64,000 nucleotides of DNA from Actinomycetospora sp. TBRC 11914 (lineage in GTDB: Bacteria; Actinomycetota; Actinomycetes; Mycobacteriales; Pseudonocardiaceae), in the NCBI RefSeq assembly GCF_012933465.1, contig NZ_JABBND010000014.1, positions 120,202 through 184,201 of the forward strand, written 5' to 3'. Each line of letters starts with the position of its first letter. The first letter of the stretch is position 1. Positions 48,650 to 57,951 of the stretch are shown in pieces. Below the pieces are notes generated by a model. That model was not told the DNA's origin. It ran no database searches and worked only from the letters and a program-made list of their open reading frames with translations. The translations under genes and the position numbers were made by a program.

Positions 48650-50007
48650 TGGCCGGCAAGAAGAAGCGGTCGACGCGCTTCACCTCGGGCGTCCTCGGCC
48701 TCGTGGTCGTCGTGGCGTCCGCGGTGCTCGCCGTGTTCGCGCTGAACTCCGCGAAGGGCCTGCCCGGTGAGGCCCACACCTACGTCGAGGCGCAGTTCAC
48801 CAACACCGGCGACCTCCACGTCGACGACGATCTCCGCGAGGCCGACGTCCGCGTCGGCCGGGTGGACAGCATCGACTACCAGGGCAACGGCGTCGGGACC
48901 GTGCGGCTGCAGTTCGACGACGACAAGCCGGTCTACAAGAACGCCACCGTCCAGGTCGTCTCGCGGTCCGGGCTGGGCCAGAAGTACGTCAACATCTCCC
49001 GCGGCGACCCCGCGGCGGGCGTGCTGCCGTCCGACGGGGTGATCCCGGCCAGCCAGACGCAGCCCGCCGTCGAGATCCTCGACCTGGCGAGCATCTTCGA
49101 CCCCAAGACGACCACGGCGGCCCAGGGCGCCCTCGGCCAGCTGGGGGCCGGCATGGAGGGCCACGCCAAGGACCTGTCCGACGCGGTCGACGCGGTCCCC
49201 AGCAACCTGCCGAGGCTGGCCACGGTGGCGCGGGCGTTGAACAACAACAACGGCCGGGACATCCAGACGGTCCTGACCTCGCTGCGCGACCTGAGCTCCT
49301 CGTTCCAGGGCCGCCAGCAGCAGATCACCGACCTCAACCGCCAGCTGTCCACGACCTTCGACGCGGTCAACGTCAACGGCGGCAGGTCGCTCGCCGACCT
49401 GCTCAAGGTGGCCCCGGGCGCCTTCGCCGACGTCCGCAAGGCCCTGGTCGACCTCCAGCAGCCGCTCGAGACGACCACCGCGGCGGTCACGAACATCCGG
49501 CCCGGCGTCGACGACCTCGCCGCGGCCACCCCGGACGTCCGAGGGGTGCTCCGGGAGGCACCGAAGCCGCTGGACAAGGTCCCCGGCGTCTCCGACGTCG
49601 GTCAGCCGGCCCTCGAGGCGCTCACCCCCGCGCTGCACGACCTGCGCCCGCTGGTGGTCGACATCCGCACGGCGGCCCAGAACGCCCGGCTGCCCCTGGC
49701 GTGCCTGGCGCCCCTCGACGTCGGCCACGTGTTCACCAACCTGGCGATCCTGGTCCGCCAGGGCGACACGACCGGCAACGCCGCGCGATTCGTGCTCGTC
49801 CCGCAGGGCGGGATCGTCGGCGGCGTCCCGACCCAGACCGAGCTCAACCAGTTCACCAACGTGCGGTGTCCGCAGCCGGACTTCGACCACGGCGGCGGTC
49901 AGTGGGGCGACCACGGCGGCGACCACGGCGACAAGCCCGGTGACGGCCACGGTGGCGGCAAGCCCGACAACCAGGCCGTCGTCGACCGGGACGGAGGGAA
50001 CCGATGA
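48649..50007 (+). CDS. Mce family protein 3 of 6, with His/Gly/Asp-rich tail
   Basis: A 452-residue Mce protein: cytoplasmic KKKR start, anchor helix (GVLGLVVVVASAVLAVFAL), MCE domain (FTNTGDLHVDDDLREADVRVGRVDSI), and helical needle region. The last 40 residues are low complexity and rich in His, Asp and Gly (GGGQWGDHGGDHGDKPGDGH), unusual for Mce proteins and potentially metal-binding. The gene ends inside the start of the next, four bases overlap. Confidence 0.9.
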   Translation: MAGKKKRSTRFTSGVLGLVVVVASAVLAVFALNSAKGLPGEAHTYVEAQFTNTGDLHVDDDLREADVRVGRVDSIDYQGNGVGTVRLQFDDDKPVYKNATVQVVSRSGLGQKYVNISRGDPAAGVLPSDGVIPASQTQPAVEILDLASIFDPKTTTAAQGALGQLGAGMEGHAKDLSDAVDAVPSNLPRLATVARALNNNNGRDIQTVLTSLRDLSSSFQGRQQQITDLNRQLSTTFDAVNVNGGRSLADLLKVAPGAFADVRKALVDLQQPLETTTAAVTNIRPGVDDLAAATPDVRGVLREAPKPLDKVPGVSDVGQPALEALTPALHDLRPLVVDIRTAAQNARLPLACLAPLDVGHVFTNLAILVRQGDTTGNAARFVLVPQGGIVGGVPTQTELNQFTNVRCPQPDFDHGGGQWGDHGGDHGDKPGDGHGGGKPDNQAVVDRDGGNR

Positions 50008-51482
50008 AGCTCAGCTCCGTCCTGCCCGGCAAGGACGACGGCGACGGGAACGGCGACGGGAACGGCGACGGGCCGGTCAAGAAGCCGAACGTCCGCCGGG
50101 TCAACTACGCGCTCGTCGGCACCGTCGTGGTGGCCGTCCTCACGCTCGGCCTGCTCGCCGGGATCACCAAGTCCGAGTGGCAGCAGTACTACCAGTGGGG
50201 CTTCACCACCCGCGACGTCCACACCACCGGCGACTACTTCACCCTCGCGAACTCGAGCAAGGTGAAGGTCGGCGGCGTCGAGGTCGGGCGCGTCGACTCC
50301 GTGGAGCGGGAGCCCGACGGCTCCGCGGTCATGCACCTCCGTGTCGAGTCGGACGTGATCGACAAGGTGGGCTCCGCCCCGTCGGCCAACGTCCGCCCGG
50401 TCAGCCTGCTCGGCGGTGTCATCTACGTCGAGATCATCCCCGGCGGCGACCGCACCCAGCCGTGGGTCGACGACATCCCGATCCAGCGCACCCAGCTGCC
50501 GACCGAGCTCAGCCAGGTCGTCCAGGCGATCCAGCCCGATGCGGTCAAGGGCATCCCGGCCTCCATCAACGGCCTGGACCGGGCCCTGAAGGCCGGCTCC
50601 GGCCAGGCCATCCAGGGCCTCGCCAAGGACGCCCCCGGCGTCCTCGGTCCGGGCGCCGGCGTCATCGACTCCCTGACGGGCACCAACCCCGGCAACGATC
50701 TGCCGGCGGTGGTCGACGGTCTGCAGCGCACCACCGCGGTGCTGTCCCGTCAGGACGGTCAGATCGAGTCGATCCTGGCGAACCTGCACACCACCACCAC
50801 GGCGTTCCGGGACTCCAGCAGGAACACCGCGCAGGCCATCCACGACCTGCCCGACGCCCTCGACACCGCGCAGCCGGGCCTGGCCCGGCTGGGTGGCTCG
50901 CTGGACAAGCTGAAGGACACCGCCGGGCCGGCGCGGCCCGTCGTGCAGCAGGCCGGGGTGCTCCTCGACCACCTCGACCCGGTGCTGGTCAAGGCCCGCC
51001 CGGTGGTGAGCGACCTCCGAGCCGCCCTCGAACAGACCCGGCCCGTGGTGCAGGGCCTCATCCCCGCGAGCCGCGACCTCACGACGGTCTTCCACGGGCT
51101 CAACACCCCGCTGGACCGGGTGAACGGACCGATCGTGGACACCCTCGAGTCCGGCTACAGCCCGGACCAGGGCGCGGATGCCGGCCGTCGGCACACCGCG
51201 GTCACGGGCCAGCACGCGGACAAGCTGCGCCAGGAGATCGGCCCGATGTTCCGCGGCCTCAACGGAGCCGCGGGCTACAACGACCCCAACGGCTACGGCA
51301 TCTCGTTCAACGTCGGCGGCGGCTCCGGAAGCATCGGCGGGATCGGCGGCCTCTCGCTGGGCACGCTGTACGGCCTCCTCAACCCGGCGGGTTCGGTGAG
51401 CCCGCAGACGGCGCTGGCCGGAGCCCCCGCCGCCGTGGGCGGCCTGCTGCCCCGGGCGGCGACGACCGGAGGGAACCGATGA
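50004..51482 (+). CDS. Mce family protein 4 of 6, with Asp/Gly/Asn-repeat N-terminus
   Basis: A 492-residue Mce protein. Before the anchor helix (ALVGTVVVAVLTLGLLAGI) lies a cytoplasmic KDDGDGNGDGNGDGPVKKP segment coded by 12-base tandem repeats (about 50037-50072), resembling a calcium-binding loop. The MCE domain follows (YFTLANSSKVKVGGVEVGRVDSVE, RPVSLLGGVIYVEIIPGG), then a long helical region and a Gly-rich C-terminus (NVGGGSGSIGGIGGLSLG). Overlaps both neighbours by four bases. Confidence 0.9.
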   Translation: MKLSSVLPGKDDGDGNGDGNGDGPVKKPNVRRVNYALVGTVVVAVLTLGLLAGITKSEWQQYYQWGFTTRDVHTTGDYFTLANSSKVKVGGVEVGRVDSVEREPDGSAVMHLRVESDVIDKVGSAPSANVRPVSLLGGVIYVEIIPGGDRTQPWVDDIPIQRTQLPTELSQVVQAIQPDAVKGIPASINGLDRALKAGSGQAIQGLAKDAPGVLGPGAGVIDSLTGTNPGNDLPAVVDGLQRTTAVLSRQDGQIESILANLHTTTTAFRDSSRNTAQAIHDLPDALDTAQPGLARLGGSLDKLKDTAGPARPVVQQAGVLLDHLDPVLVKARPVVSDLRAALEQTRPVVQGLIPASRDLTTVFHGLNTPLDRVNGPIVDTLESGYSPDQGADAGRRHTAVTGQHADKLRQEIGPMFRGLNGAAGYNDPNGYGISFNVGGGSGSIGGIGGLSLGTLYGLLNPAGSVSPQTALAGAPAAVGGLLPRAATTGGNR

Positions 51483-52852
51483 GCGCCGAGAACCCGGGCC
51501 GCATCCGCCGGGCGGTCCACTTCGTCCGCACCGAACCCGGCCTGCTCCGCAACGTCATCGCGGTGGCCGTGGTGGTGGCGCTGGGCCTCGGGATCGGGGG
51601 CACGGTGCTGGCCAACCAGCGCTTCACGCCGCCGTGGGAGAGCCAGACCCAGGTCTGGGCGACCTTCGCGGAGGCCGCCTCGGTGGCGCCCGGACTGGGA
51701 CAGAGCGTCCAGATCAACGGCGTCCAGGTCGGGCAGATCGCCGACGCGAAGATCGACAACAAGGGCCGCGCGCTCGTGCTCATGTCGATCAACCAGAGCA
51801 CGTACGACCGGCCGATCTACCAGAACGCGACGGTCGTCATGCGGCCCACCACGCCGCTGAACACGATGTACATCGAGCTCGACCCCGGCGGCCCGCCGGC
51901 GCCCGAGGTGCCAGCCTACGGGGTCCTCCCGCTGGGCAACAGCCAGTCGCCGGTCGAGATCGACCAGCCGCTCTCCCACCTCGACGAGAACACCCGCGAG
52001 GCGACCCGGGCGCTGCTGAGCCAGGCGGACGTGTCGCTCGCCCGGGCCGGCCAGGACCTGCCCGGCGGCGTCAGCGCCGTCGACGACTTCACCCGGCAGA
52101 TCCAGCCCGTGGTCGCCCAGCTGGACACCCGTCGCGACAAGATCAGGCAGCTGATCACCGCCGTCGGCCAGCTCTCGCAGGCGGTCGGCGGCAACGACGC
52201 CCGGCTGACGAACCTGGCCAACTCGCTCCAGACCACCTTGAAGGCGGTCTCGGACCAGAGCGACGCCCTGCGCGACAGCTTCAACCAGTTGCCGGGCGTG
52301 ACCGACAAGCTCAAGGCGAGCACCGGAGCGGTCCAGGGCCTCTCGGACCAGCTCGACCCGACCCTGGACGACATCAAGGCGGCCAGCGACGACCTGCCTG
52401 ACGCGCTGGGCAAACTGTCCGACACCGTCGACACCGCGAGCACGACCGTCGACAAGCTGGCCCCTGTCGCGCAGAAGCTCCGGCCGACGGCGGCCGACCT
52501 GCGGCCGTTCGTGGACGACGTGAACCGGACGCTGCCCGAGCTCAAGCCGATCGTGCGGGACCTCGACCCGATCACGGGGAACCTGATCCCCTACCTGCCC
52601 GACCTGACGGCGTTCGTCTACCAGACCCGGTCGGTCACCGACCTCGGGGACGGCGACGGTCGGAACAGCCTTCGCGCTCTCCTCCAGTTCGGCGCGTGCT
52701 CGGTGCCGGTCCCGGGCCAGGTGAACCCGCTCTGCGCCGAGACACCGGTCCCGACCTACCCGGCGCCGCCGAAGCAGGGGCACTGGGGCGACACGTCCTC
52801 GTGGGGCGACAAGCCGGCCACGTCGTCCTCCACGAACTCCCACGGCGGATAG
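51479..52852 (+). CDS. Mce family protein 5 of 6
   Basis: A 457-residue Mce protein with anchor helix (LLRNVIAVAVVVALGLGIGGTVLA), MCE domain (FAEAASVAPGLGQSVQINGVQVGQIADAKI, TPLNTMYIELDPGGPPAPEVPAYG) and a helical section. The fifth Mce protein in mycobacteria (LprK/MceE) is a lipoprotein, but no Cys or lipobox follows the hydrophobic segment here. The C-terminus (GHWGDTSSWGDKPA) echoes the WGD/GDKP motifs in the tail of Mce protein 3. Confidence 0.9.
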   Translation: MSAENPGRIRRAVHFVRTEPGLLRNVIAVAVVVALGLGIGGTVLANQRFTPPWESQTQVWATFAEAASVAPGLGQSVQINGVQVGQIADAKIDNKGRALVLMSINQSTYDRPIYQNATVVMRPTTPLNTMYIELDPGGPPAPEVPAYGVLPLGNSQSPVEIDQPLSHLDENTREATRALLSQADVSLARAGQDLPGGVSAVDDFTRQIQPVVAQLDTRRDKIRQLITAVGQLSQAVGGNDARLTNLANSLQTTLKAVSDQSDALRDSFNQLPGVTDKLKASTGAVQGLSDQLDPTLDDIKAASDDLPDALGKLSDTVDTASTTVDKLAPVAQKLRPTAADLRPFVDDVNRTLPELKPIVRDLDPITGNLIPYLPDLTAFVYQTRSVTDLGDGDGRNSLRALLQFGACSVPVPGQVNPLCAETPVPTYPAPPKQGHWGDTSSWGDKPATSSSTNSHGG

Positions 52853-52862
52853 GGGCCGACCG

Positions 52863-54167
52863 GTGAAGATTTCGCAGAAGGCCCTCCCGTGGATCCAGAC
52901 CGCGATCCTGCTCGCGTTCGTCGCGGCGAGCATCGCGTTCTACGCGCTGTTCTTCGTGGGCGCCGGCGGCACCATCCCGCTGATCACGTCCACCCCGTAC
53001 TCGGTGGTCTTCCAGTCGCCGATCAACAAGAACCTGGTCAACCAGAGCCAGGTGACGGTGAACGGGGTCGCCGCCGGCCGTGTCCTGTCCGTCGACGTCG
53101 TCGACGGCGTCGCGCGGATCCGCGCCGGCCTCGGTGACAAGCCCGAGCTCGCCCCGCTGCACCAGGGCGTCCGCGCGACGATCAAGACGAAGACGCTGAT
53201 CAACGAGACCTACGTCGACATCACCGACGGCGACGGCCCGGCGCTGCCCGACGGCGCGCTCGTCCCGATGGGCACCGTGACCCCGCCGGTCGACACCGAC
53301 GAGGTCATCCGCGCCCTGCCCCAGTCCGACCGCCAGGCCCTCGGCGGGACGCTCCAGTCGCTGGACGAGGTCACGGCGGGCAACCAGTCCGGCATCTCGC
53401 AGACGTTCGGCAGCCTCGGGGAACCCACCCGGTACGTGCCGGCCGCGCTGACGGCACTGAGCCGCCAGGAGATCGCGCTGCGCCAGCTCTCGGCGAACAC
53501 CGCGAAGGTCCTCGACGCGCTCGACACGCGGCAGGGCCAGATCGCGGACCTCGTCAACGACGCGGACACGGTCACCAAGGTGACCGCGGGCAGCTCCGAC
53601 GACCTGAAGGCCGTCATCGAGAAGCTGGCCCCGACCCTGTCGACGGCCCAGGACGCCAGCGGCGACCTCTCGCGGCTCGGTGGGGCGCTCCAGCCGTTCG
53701 CGGACAACCTCAACCAGGCCTCGGGGCCGCTGAACGACGCGCTCGCCCAGCTGCCGGGCACGTCGAAGGACCTGCGGGGCCTGCTGCCCGCACTGGACAC
53801 GACCCTGCAGAAGCTGCCGCCGACGCTGCAGCGGGTGCCGGACTTCGCCGGCCACGTCCAGGACGTCGTGCCCCCCGGACTGCAGTTCTTCGGCGAGCTC
53901 AACCCGATCCTGGCCTACCTCAAGCCGTGCGGGCCGAACGTGGCGCCGTTCTTCACGAACTTCGCCGACGCGATCGTCCGGTCGACGCAGGCACCGAACG
54001 GCCCGGTCGGCGGCGTGGCGCCGACCTTCGGCTACGACAGCATCGCGCTCCCGCCCGGGGTCCCCAAGCCGATGCTGGGCGCCGGTCAGTTCTCCTACGA
54101 CGTCGGCAATCCCCCCGGTGGGAGCAACGCCGGCTGCAACACCCCCCTGCAGCCCTACACCCGGTGA
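52863..54167 (+). CDS. Mce family protein 6 of 6
   Basis: A 434-residue Mce protein starting at GTG 52863: anchor helix (AILLAFVAASIAFYALFFVG), MCE domain (VVFQSPINKNLVNQSQVTVNGVAAGRVLSVDV; TKTLINETYVDITDGDGPALPDG), then heptad-rich helices (LDALDTRQGQIADLVNDADTVTK; LPPTLQRVPDFAGHVQDV) and a Cys-containing end (LKPCGPNVAPFF; GGSNAGCNTPLQP). It closes the six-member set, consistent with a hetero-hexameric Mce ring. A transporter gene follows after 19 bases. Confidence 0.9.
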   Translation: MKISQKALPWIQTAILLAFVAASIAFYALFFVGAGGTIPLITSTPYSVVFQSPINKNLVNQSQVTVNGVAAGRVLSVDVVDGVARIRAGLGDKPELAPLHQGVRATIKTKTLINETYVDITDGDGPALPDGALVPMGTVTPPVDTDEVIRALPQSDRQALGGTLQSLDEVTAGNQSGISQTFGSLGEPTRYVPAALTALSRQEIALRQLSANTAKVLDALDTRQGQIADLVNDADTVTKVTAGSSDDLKAVIEKLAPTLSTAQDASGDLSRLGGALQPFADNLNQASGPLNDALAQLPGTSKDLRGLLPALDTTLQKLPPTLQRVPDFAGHVQDVVPPGLQFFGELNPILAYLKPCGPNVAPFFTNFADAIVRSTQAPNGPVGGVAPTFGYDSIALPPGVPKPMLGAGQFSYDVGNPPGGSNAGCNTPLQPYTR

Positions 54168-54186
54168 CTGGCCAGGATCGCCCCGC

Positions 54187-56595
54187 ATGAGGATGTCCTG
54201 GATCACACGGCGGGGAGCCCGCGACGACGCGGGCGCCCCGCCGCGGGTCTCCGTGCGCGAGCGGGCCGCAGGCGCCCGGCGGCGGGCGCTGCACCCGAGC
54301 CGCCGCGACCTCGTCACCGTGGTCGCGGGACTGCTCGTGGCGGTGTTCCTGGGGGGTGGGCTCGCGCAGGTACGGGTCGAGACCGGGGTGGACTCGTTCC
54401 TCCCCGCGAACGATCCGTCCCTCGCGCAGCTGAACCAGCTCGGGCAGTCGTTCGGCGGTGACCCGATCGTCGTCCTCCTGGAGAACCCGCAGCCCCGGGC
54501 GCTGCTGCAGACGGCGCAGCTCCCGGGGGTGCTCGCCCTCGAGAACCAGCTCGGGAACGAGCCGGACACCGCGGCGCTCTACGGGCCCGTCGGGACCCTG
54601 AACAACATCGCCGGTCAGGCCCAGCTCGTGGTCGCCGAGCTCCTCGGCCGCCGGGACGGCCTGACCAACGCGGCGCGGCAGGACGCCCAGCGCCGCGGCG
54701 CGTCGCCCGCCGACGTCGACGCGGCCGGCGCGGCGGCGCAGGCGCAGTTCGACAGCCGGTACGCGCCCGCGATCATCCAGGCCCTGCCGACCGGGCTCCC
54801 CACGTTGAAGAACCCCCGGTTCGTCGAGAACGTCGTGTTCGACTCGACCGGCGGGGTCAAGGCCCGCTGGCACTACGTGATCCCGAACCCGAACTCGCTC
54901 GCGATCCTGGTCCGCCCGCGCGCGGGACTCGACCAGGCCGGCACCCAGCGGCTCGTCGACCAGGTCACGCAGGCCGCCCACGCCGCCGCCCTCCCGCCCG
55001 GCACGACGATCACGGTGTCCGGGGTCCCGACGATCGTCGCGGGCCTCGGCCAGTCGGTCGACACCCAGATCCCGGTCATCGGCGCGATCGCGGTCGTCGC
55101 GATCGGCCTCGTCCTGTTCCTCGTCCCCTGGACCCGGCGGCGCCGCCGCCTGCTCCCGTTGGCGGTGACCCTGCTGGCGACCGGGATGACGGTGGCCGGG
55201 CTCGGGTGGATCCACCACCCGCTCTCCCTCGGGGTGCTGGCCTTCCTGCCGGTGCTCCTCGGGCTCGGCAGCTACTACCCGACGTACTTCGCGCAGCGGG
55301 CCCGCAGCCGGGTCGTCCTCGTGGTGGCGGCGGGCTCGGCGCTCAGCTTCGCGACGCTGGCCCTCACGCCGCTCGCCTTCGTGCGGGACCTGGGGATCAC
55401 CCTCGCCGTCGGGATCGCGTTCGCCGTCGCGCTCGGCGCCCTGCTGGTGCGCCGCGGGACCGACGCCGACGACGGCGGGCCCCGCGAGCCGGTCCCGGCC
55501 CCGACCGCGTCGCGCCGGGTCCGCCACGGCGTGGGCGCGGGCGTGCTGGCCCTCGCGCTGGCCGGGTGGGCGCTGCTGGCGACGATGCCGCTGCAGACCA
55601 ACATCCAGGACCTCGCCCGGGGGCTGCCGGCGATGGCCGACGCGGACCACGTCCAGGACGTCATCGGCACCAACGGCGAGCTCAACGTGGTGCTGCGTGC
55701 GACCGACGTCCCGGGGTCCCCGCCCGCCGACGTGCGCAGCCCCGAGGCGTGGCAGTGGATGGAGAAGGCGAACCAGCAGATCGTCGTCAGCCACGGCGAC
55801 ACCATGAACCCGGTCCTCTCGTTGCCCGGTCTGCTGGACTTCCTCGGGCCGACCCCGACAGCCGACCAGATCCAGGCCGGGCTGCGGCTCATGCCCGACT
55901 CGCTGACGAGCGCGGTGGTGCGCGGCGACGGCCAGGTGGCGAACATGTCGTACGGCGTGTCGCTGGACGACCTCGGTGACCTCGCGACGGTGACGGGGCA
56001 GGTGAAGGCCCAGCTCCCGCCGCCGCCCCCGGGCACGACCGCCGACCTGACGGGCCTGCCGACGGTCGCCGTGCGCGGCTACCAGGTGGTGTCCTCGGAC
56101 CGGTACCTGGCCAGCGTCGCCGGGGTCGTGGCCGCCGGGCTGGTCCTCGCCCTGGGGCTGCGCCGCCGGGTCGACGCGCTGCGCGCGGTGTCCGCCGCGG
56201 TGATCGCGACCGGGGGCTCGCTGCTGCTGCTGTGGGCCACCGGGACCGCGCTGAGCCCGCTGACGGTGGCCCTCGGCTCGCTGACCGCGGCCGTCGGCTG
56301 CGAGTTCACGGTCATGGTGTCGCAGTCCGTCCGGCAGTCCGACCGCAGCCTGCGGCGCGCGGTCGCCCTCGCCGCCGGCACGTCGGCCATCGGCTACGCG
56401 GTCCTGGCCGTGTCCCCGCTCGCCCTGATGCGGGAGTTCGGCCTCCTGCTGGCCGCCTCCGTCGGGCTCTCGTACGCCGCTGCCCTGTTCGTCGTCTGGG
56501 TGTGGCCCCCGTCCACCCCGCTCTCCAGTGCCCCCACTGCCCCCGACGCGCCCGAGCCCGCTCCCCGTGCTCCCGCGTCGATAGGAGTGTCGTAG
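54187..56595 (+). CDS. RND superfamily (MMPL/HpnN-like) transporter
   Basis: An 802-residue membrane protein in two halves, each with an extracytoplasmic loop and a helix bundle: first anchor about residue 40, loop with VETGVDSFLPANDPSLAQLNQLGQSFGGD, helices about 295-435, a second loop (LPLQTNIQDLARGLPAMADADHVQDVIG), and final helices about 640-775. The SYYPTYFAQRAR and GCEFTVMVSQSVRQ segments replace the usual GxDY proton-relay motifs. It is probably a lipid transporter working with the Mce system; linkage to mce is unusual. Confidence 0.82.
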   Translation: MRMSWITRRGARDDAGAPPRVSVRERAAGARRRALHPSRRDLVTVVAGLLVAVFLGGGLAQVRVETGVDSFLPANDPSLAQLNQLGQSFGGDPIVVLLENPQPRALLQTAQLPGVLALENQLGNEPDTAALYGPVGTLNNIAGQAQLVVAELLGRRDGLTNAARQDAQRRGASPADVDAAGAAAQAQFDSRYAPAIIQALPTGLPTLKNPRFVENVVFDSTGGVKARWHYVIPNPNSLAILVRPRAGLDQAGTQRLVDQVTQAAHAAALPPGTTITVSGVPTIVAGLGQSVDTQIPVIGAIAVVAIGLVLFLVPWTRRRRRLLPLAVTLLATGMTVAGLGWIHHPLSLGVLAFLPVLLGLGSYYPTYFAQRARSRVVLVVAAGSALSFATLALTPLAFVRDLGITLAVGIAFAVALGALLVRRGTDADDGGPREPVPAPTASRRVRHGVGAGVLALALAGWALLATMPLQTNIQDLARGLPAMADADHVQDVIGTNGELNVVLRATDVPGSPPADVRSPEAWQWMEKANQQIVVSHGDTMNPVLSLPGLLDFLGPTPTADQIQAGLRLMPDSLTSAVVRGDGQVANMSYGVSLDDLGDLATVTGQVKAQLPPPPPGTTADLTGLPTVAVRGYQVVSSDRYLASVAGVVAAGLVLALGLRRRVDALRAVSAAVIATGGSLLLLWATGTALSPLTVALGSLTAAVGCEFTVMVSQSVRQSDRSLRRAVALAAGTSAIGYAVLAVSPLALMREFGLLLAASVGLSYAAALFVVWVWPPSTPLSSAPTAPDAPEPAPRAPASIGVS

Positions 56596-57711
56596 ATGCT
56601 GACCCTCGAGCGACCGCGCGCCGTCACCTCGTCCGCCGTCGAGGCGATGCGCAGCCCGAAGCCCCCACGCACGCGCCTGCGCCGGGTGCTCGTCGGGATC
56701 GTGATCGCGGTCGCGACGGTGGCCTCCGCCCTGGCCGTCCCGACGCTCATGGGCCTCTTCCCGTCGGTGTATTCGCCGCCGCTTCCCGAGGGCGCCGCGT
56801 TCGCCGTCGGGAACCGGGTCGTCACCGCGGCCGAGTACGACAAGCGCCTGAAGACGATCGAGGCGCTCTACGGCGCCCAGGCCCCCGCCGACCCGGCCGG
56901 GGCGGACCGGTTCCGCCGGGACGCGGCGAAGGCGATGGCGGTCGCGGACGTCATGGCGAACGCCGAGGCCGACCGCAACATCGTCATCCCCGACACGAAG
57001 GTCCGCCAGCAGCTGACCGACATGATCAGCGCGCAGTACGGGCCGGGCCCGGACGGCGAGCAGAAGTTCGTCACCGCGCTGGGTCAGGTCGGCTCCTCCG
57101 AGCCGGAGGTGCTCGACGAGGTCCGTCAGCAGTACGCCGCGGCGGAGCTGATCAAGCAGGTGACCGACCCCGTCCAGGTGCCGGACAGCGACCTGCCCGC
57201 GGAGTTCCCGAAGTACGCTGCGCGGCTCGGCACCCCGGAGCAGCGCAAGCTCTCGAACATCGTCGTGCCCACCCAGGACCAGGCCAACGACATCCTCAAC
57301 CAGCTGCGCGGCGGCGCCCCGTTCGCCGACCTCGCCCGTACCCAGAGCCTCGACGGCGCCACCAAGGCGGCCGGCGGCGACCTCGGGGACCCGGTGACGG
57401 CGGACAAACTGCAGCAGTCGTACGCGCAGGCCGCGTTCGCGGCCCCGCAGGGTCAGCCGTTCGGGCCGGTGCAGACCTCGCAGGGGTGGAACGTCGGCGA
57501 GGTCACCCAGATCCTCCCGGGCAAGCCCGCCGACTTCGCGCAGTCGCAGATCCCCCTCAAGCAGGCCGTCACCAACGACCGCAAGATCGCCGCCTGGAGC
57601 TCGTGGCTGCAGGACCAGCTGCGCAGCCAGGACGTGCGCTACGCCGACGCCTACCGCCCCGCCGACCCGGACGGTGCCCCGGCCGGCCTCGGCGGGACCC
57701 CCGGCCAGTGA
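56596..57711 (+). CDS. SurA/PrsA-like peptidyl-prolyl isomerase
   Basis: A 371-residue membrane-anchored foldase: N-terminal helix (VLVGIVIAVATVASALAV), SurA-N-like chaperone helices (AVGNRVVTAAEYDKRLKTIEAL; FRRDAAKAMAVADVMANAEADRNI), and a parvulin-type rotamase domain about residues 205-320 (IVVPTQDQANDILNQLRGGAPFADLARTQSLD, GGDLGDPVT, GQPFGPVQTSQGWNVGEV). It immediately follows the RND transporter with no gap and may fold the Mce proteins or the RND loops outside the membrane. Confidence 0.82.
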   Translation: MLTLERPRAVTSSAVEAMRSPKPPRTRLRRVLVGIVIAVATVASALAVPTLMGLFPSVYSPPLPEGAAFAVGNRVVTAAEYDKRLKTIEALYGAQAPADPAGADRFRRDAAKAMAVADVMANAEADRNIVIPDTKVRQQLTDMISAQYGPGPDGEQKFVTALGQVGSSEPEVLDEVRQQYAAAELIKQVTDPVQVPDSDLPAEFPKYAARLGTPEQRKLSNIVVPTQDQANDILNQLRGGAPFADLARTQSLDGATKAAGGDLGDPVTADKLQQSYAQAAFAAPQGQPFGPVQTSQGWNVGEVTQILPGKPADFAQSQIPLKQAVTNDRKIAAWSSWLQDQLRSQDVRYADAYRPADPDGAPAGLGGTPGQ

Positions 57712-57920
57712 CGATCAGTGCGCTCTGGCTCCTGCTCCCCGCCGCGCTGCTGGTGCTGGTCGGGGTGTGGGGCTGGCGGAACGCGGGCGAGCTGGCGGCG
57801 TCGCTGCCGCTCGACGAGCGCACCCAGCAGAAGCGTCGCCGCGTCTACCTGCGCGGCTCGGTGACCTGCGTGGTGGTCGCGGTCGCCTTCGTCGGCCTCG
57901 TCATCGCCTCGTTCCTCTGA
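57708..57920 (+). CDS. Small two-helix membrane protein, last gene of the mce operon
   Basis: A 70-residue protein with two hydrophobic helices (ISALWLLLPAALLVLVGVW; GSVTCVVVAVAFVGLVIASF) separated by a charged loop (LDERTQQKRRRVYLR). No known family; possibly an accessory of the transporter. GTG 57708 overlaps the foldase stop by four bases, so it is certainly co-translated. Confidence 0.6.
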   Translation: MTISALWLLLPAALLVLVGVWGWRNAGELAASLPLDERTQQKRRRVYLRGSVTCVVVAVAFVGLVIASFL

Positions 57921-57951
57921 CACCCCCGAACCCACCCGACCTGGAGGACCC

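Noticed and set aside
51479..52852. LprK-type lipoprotein for Mce protein 5
   Set aside because: No cysteine follows the N-terminal hydrophobic helix, so lipidation is not possible there.
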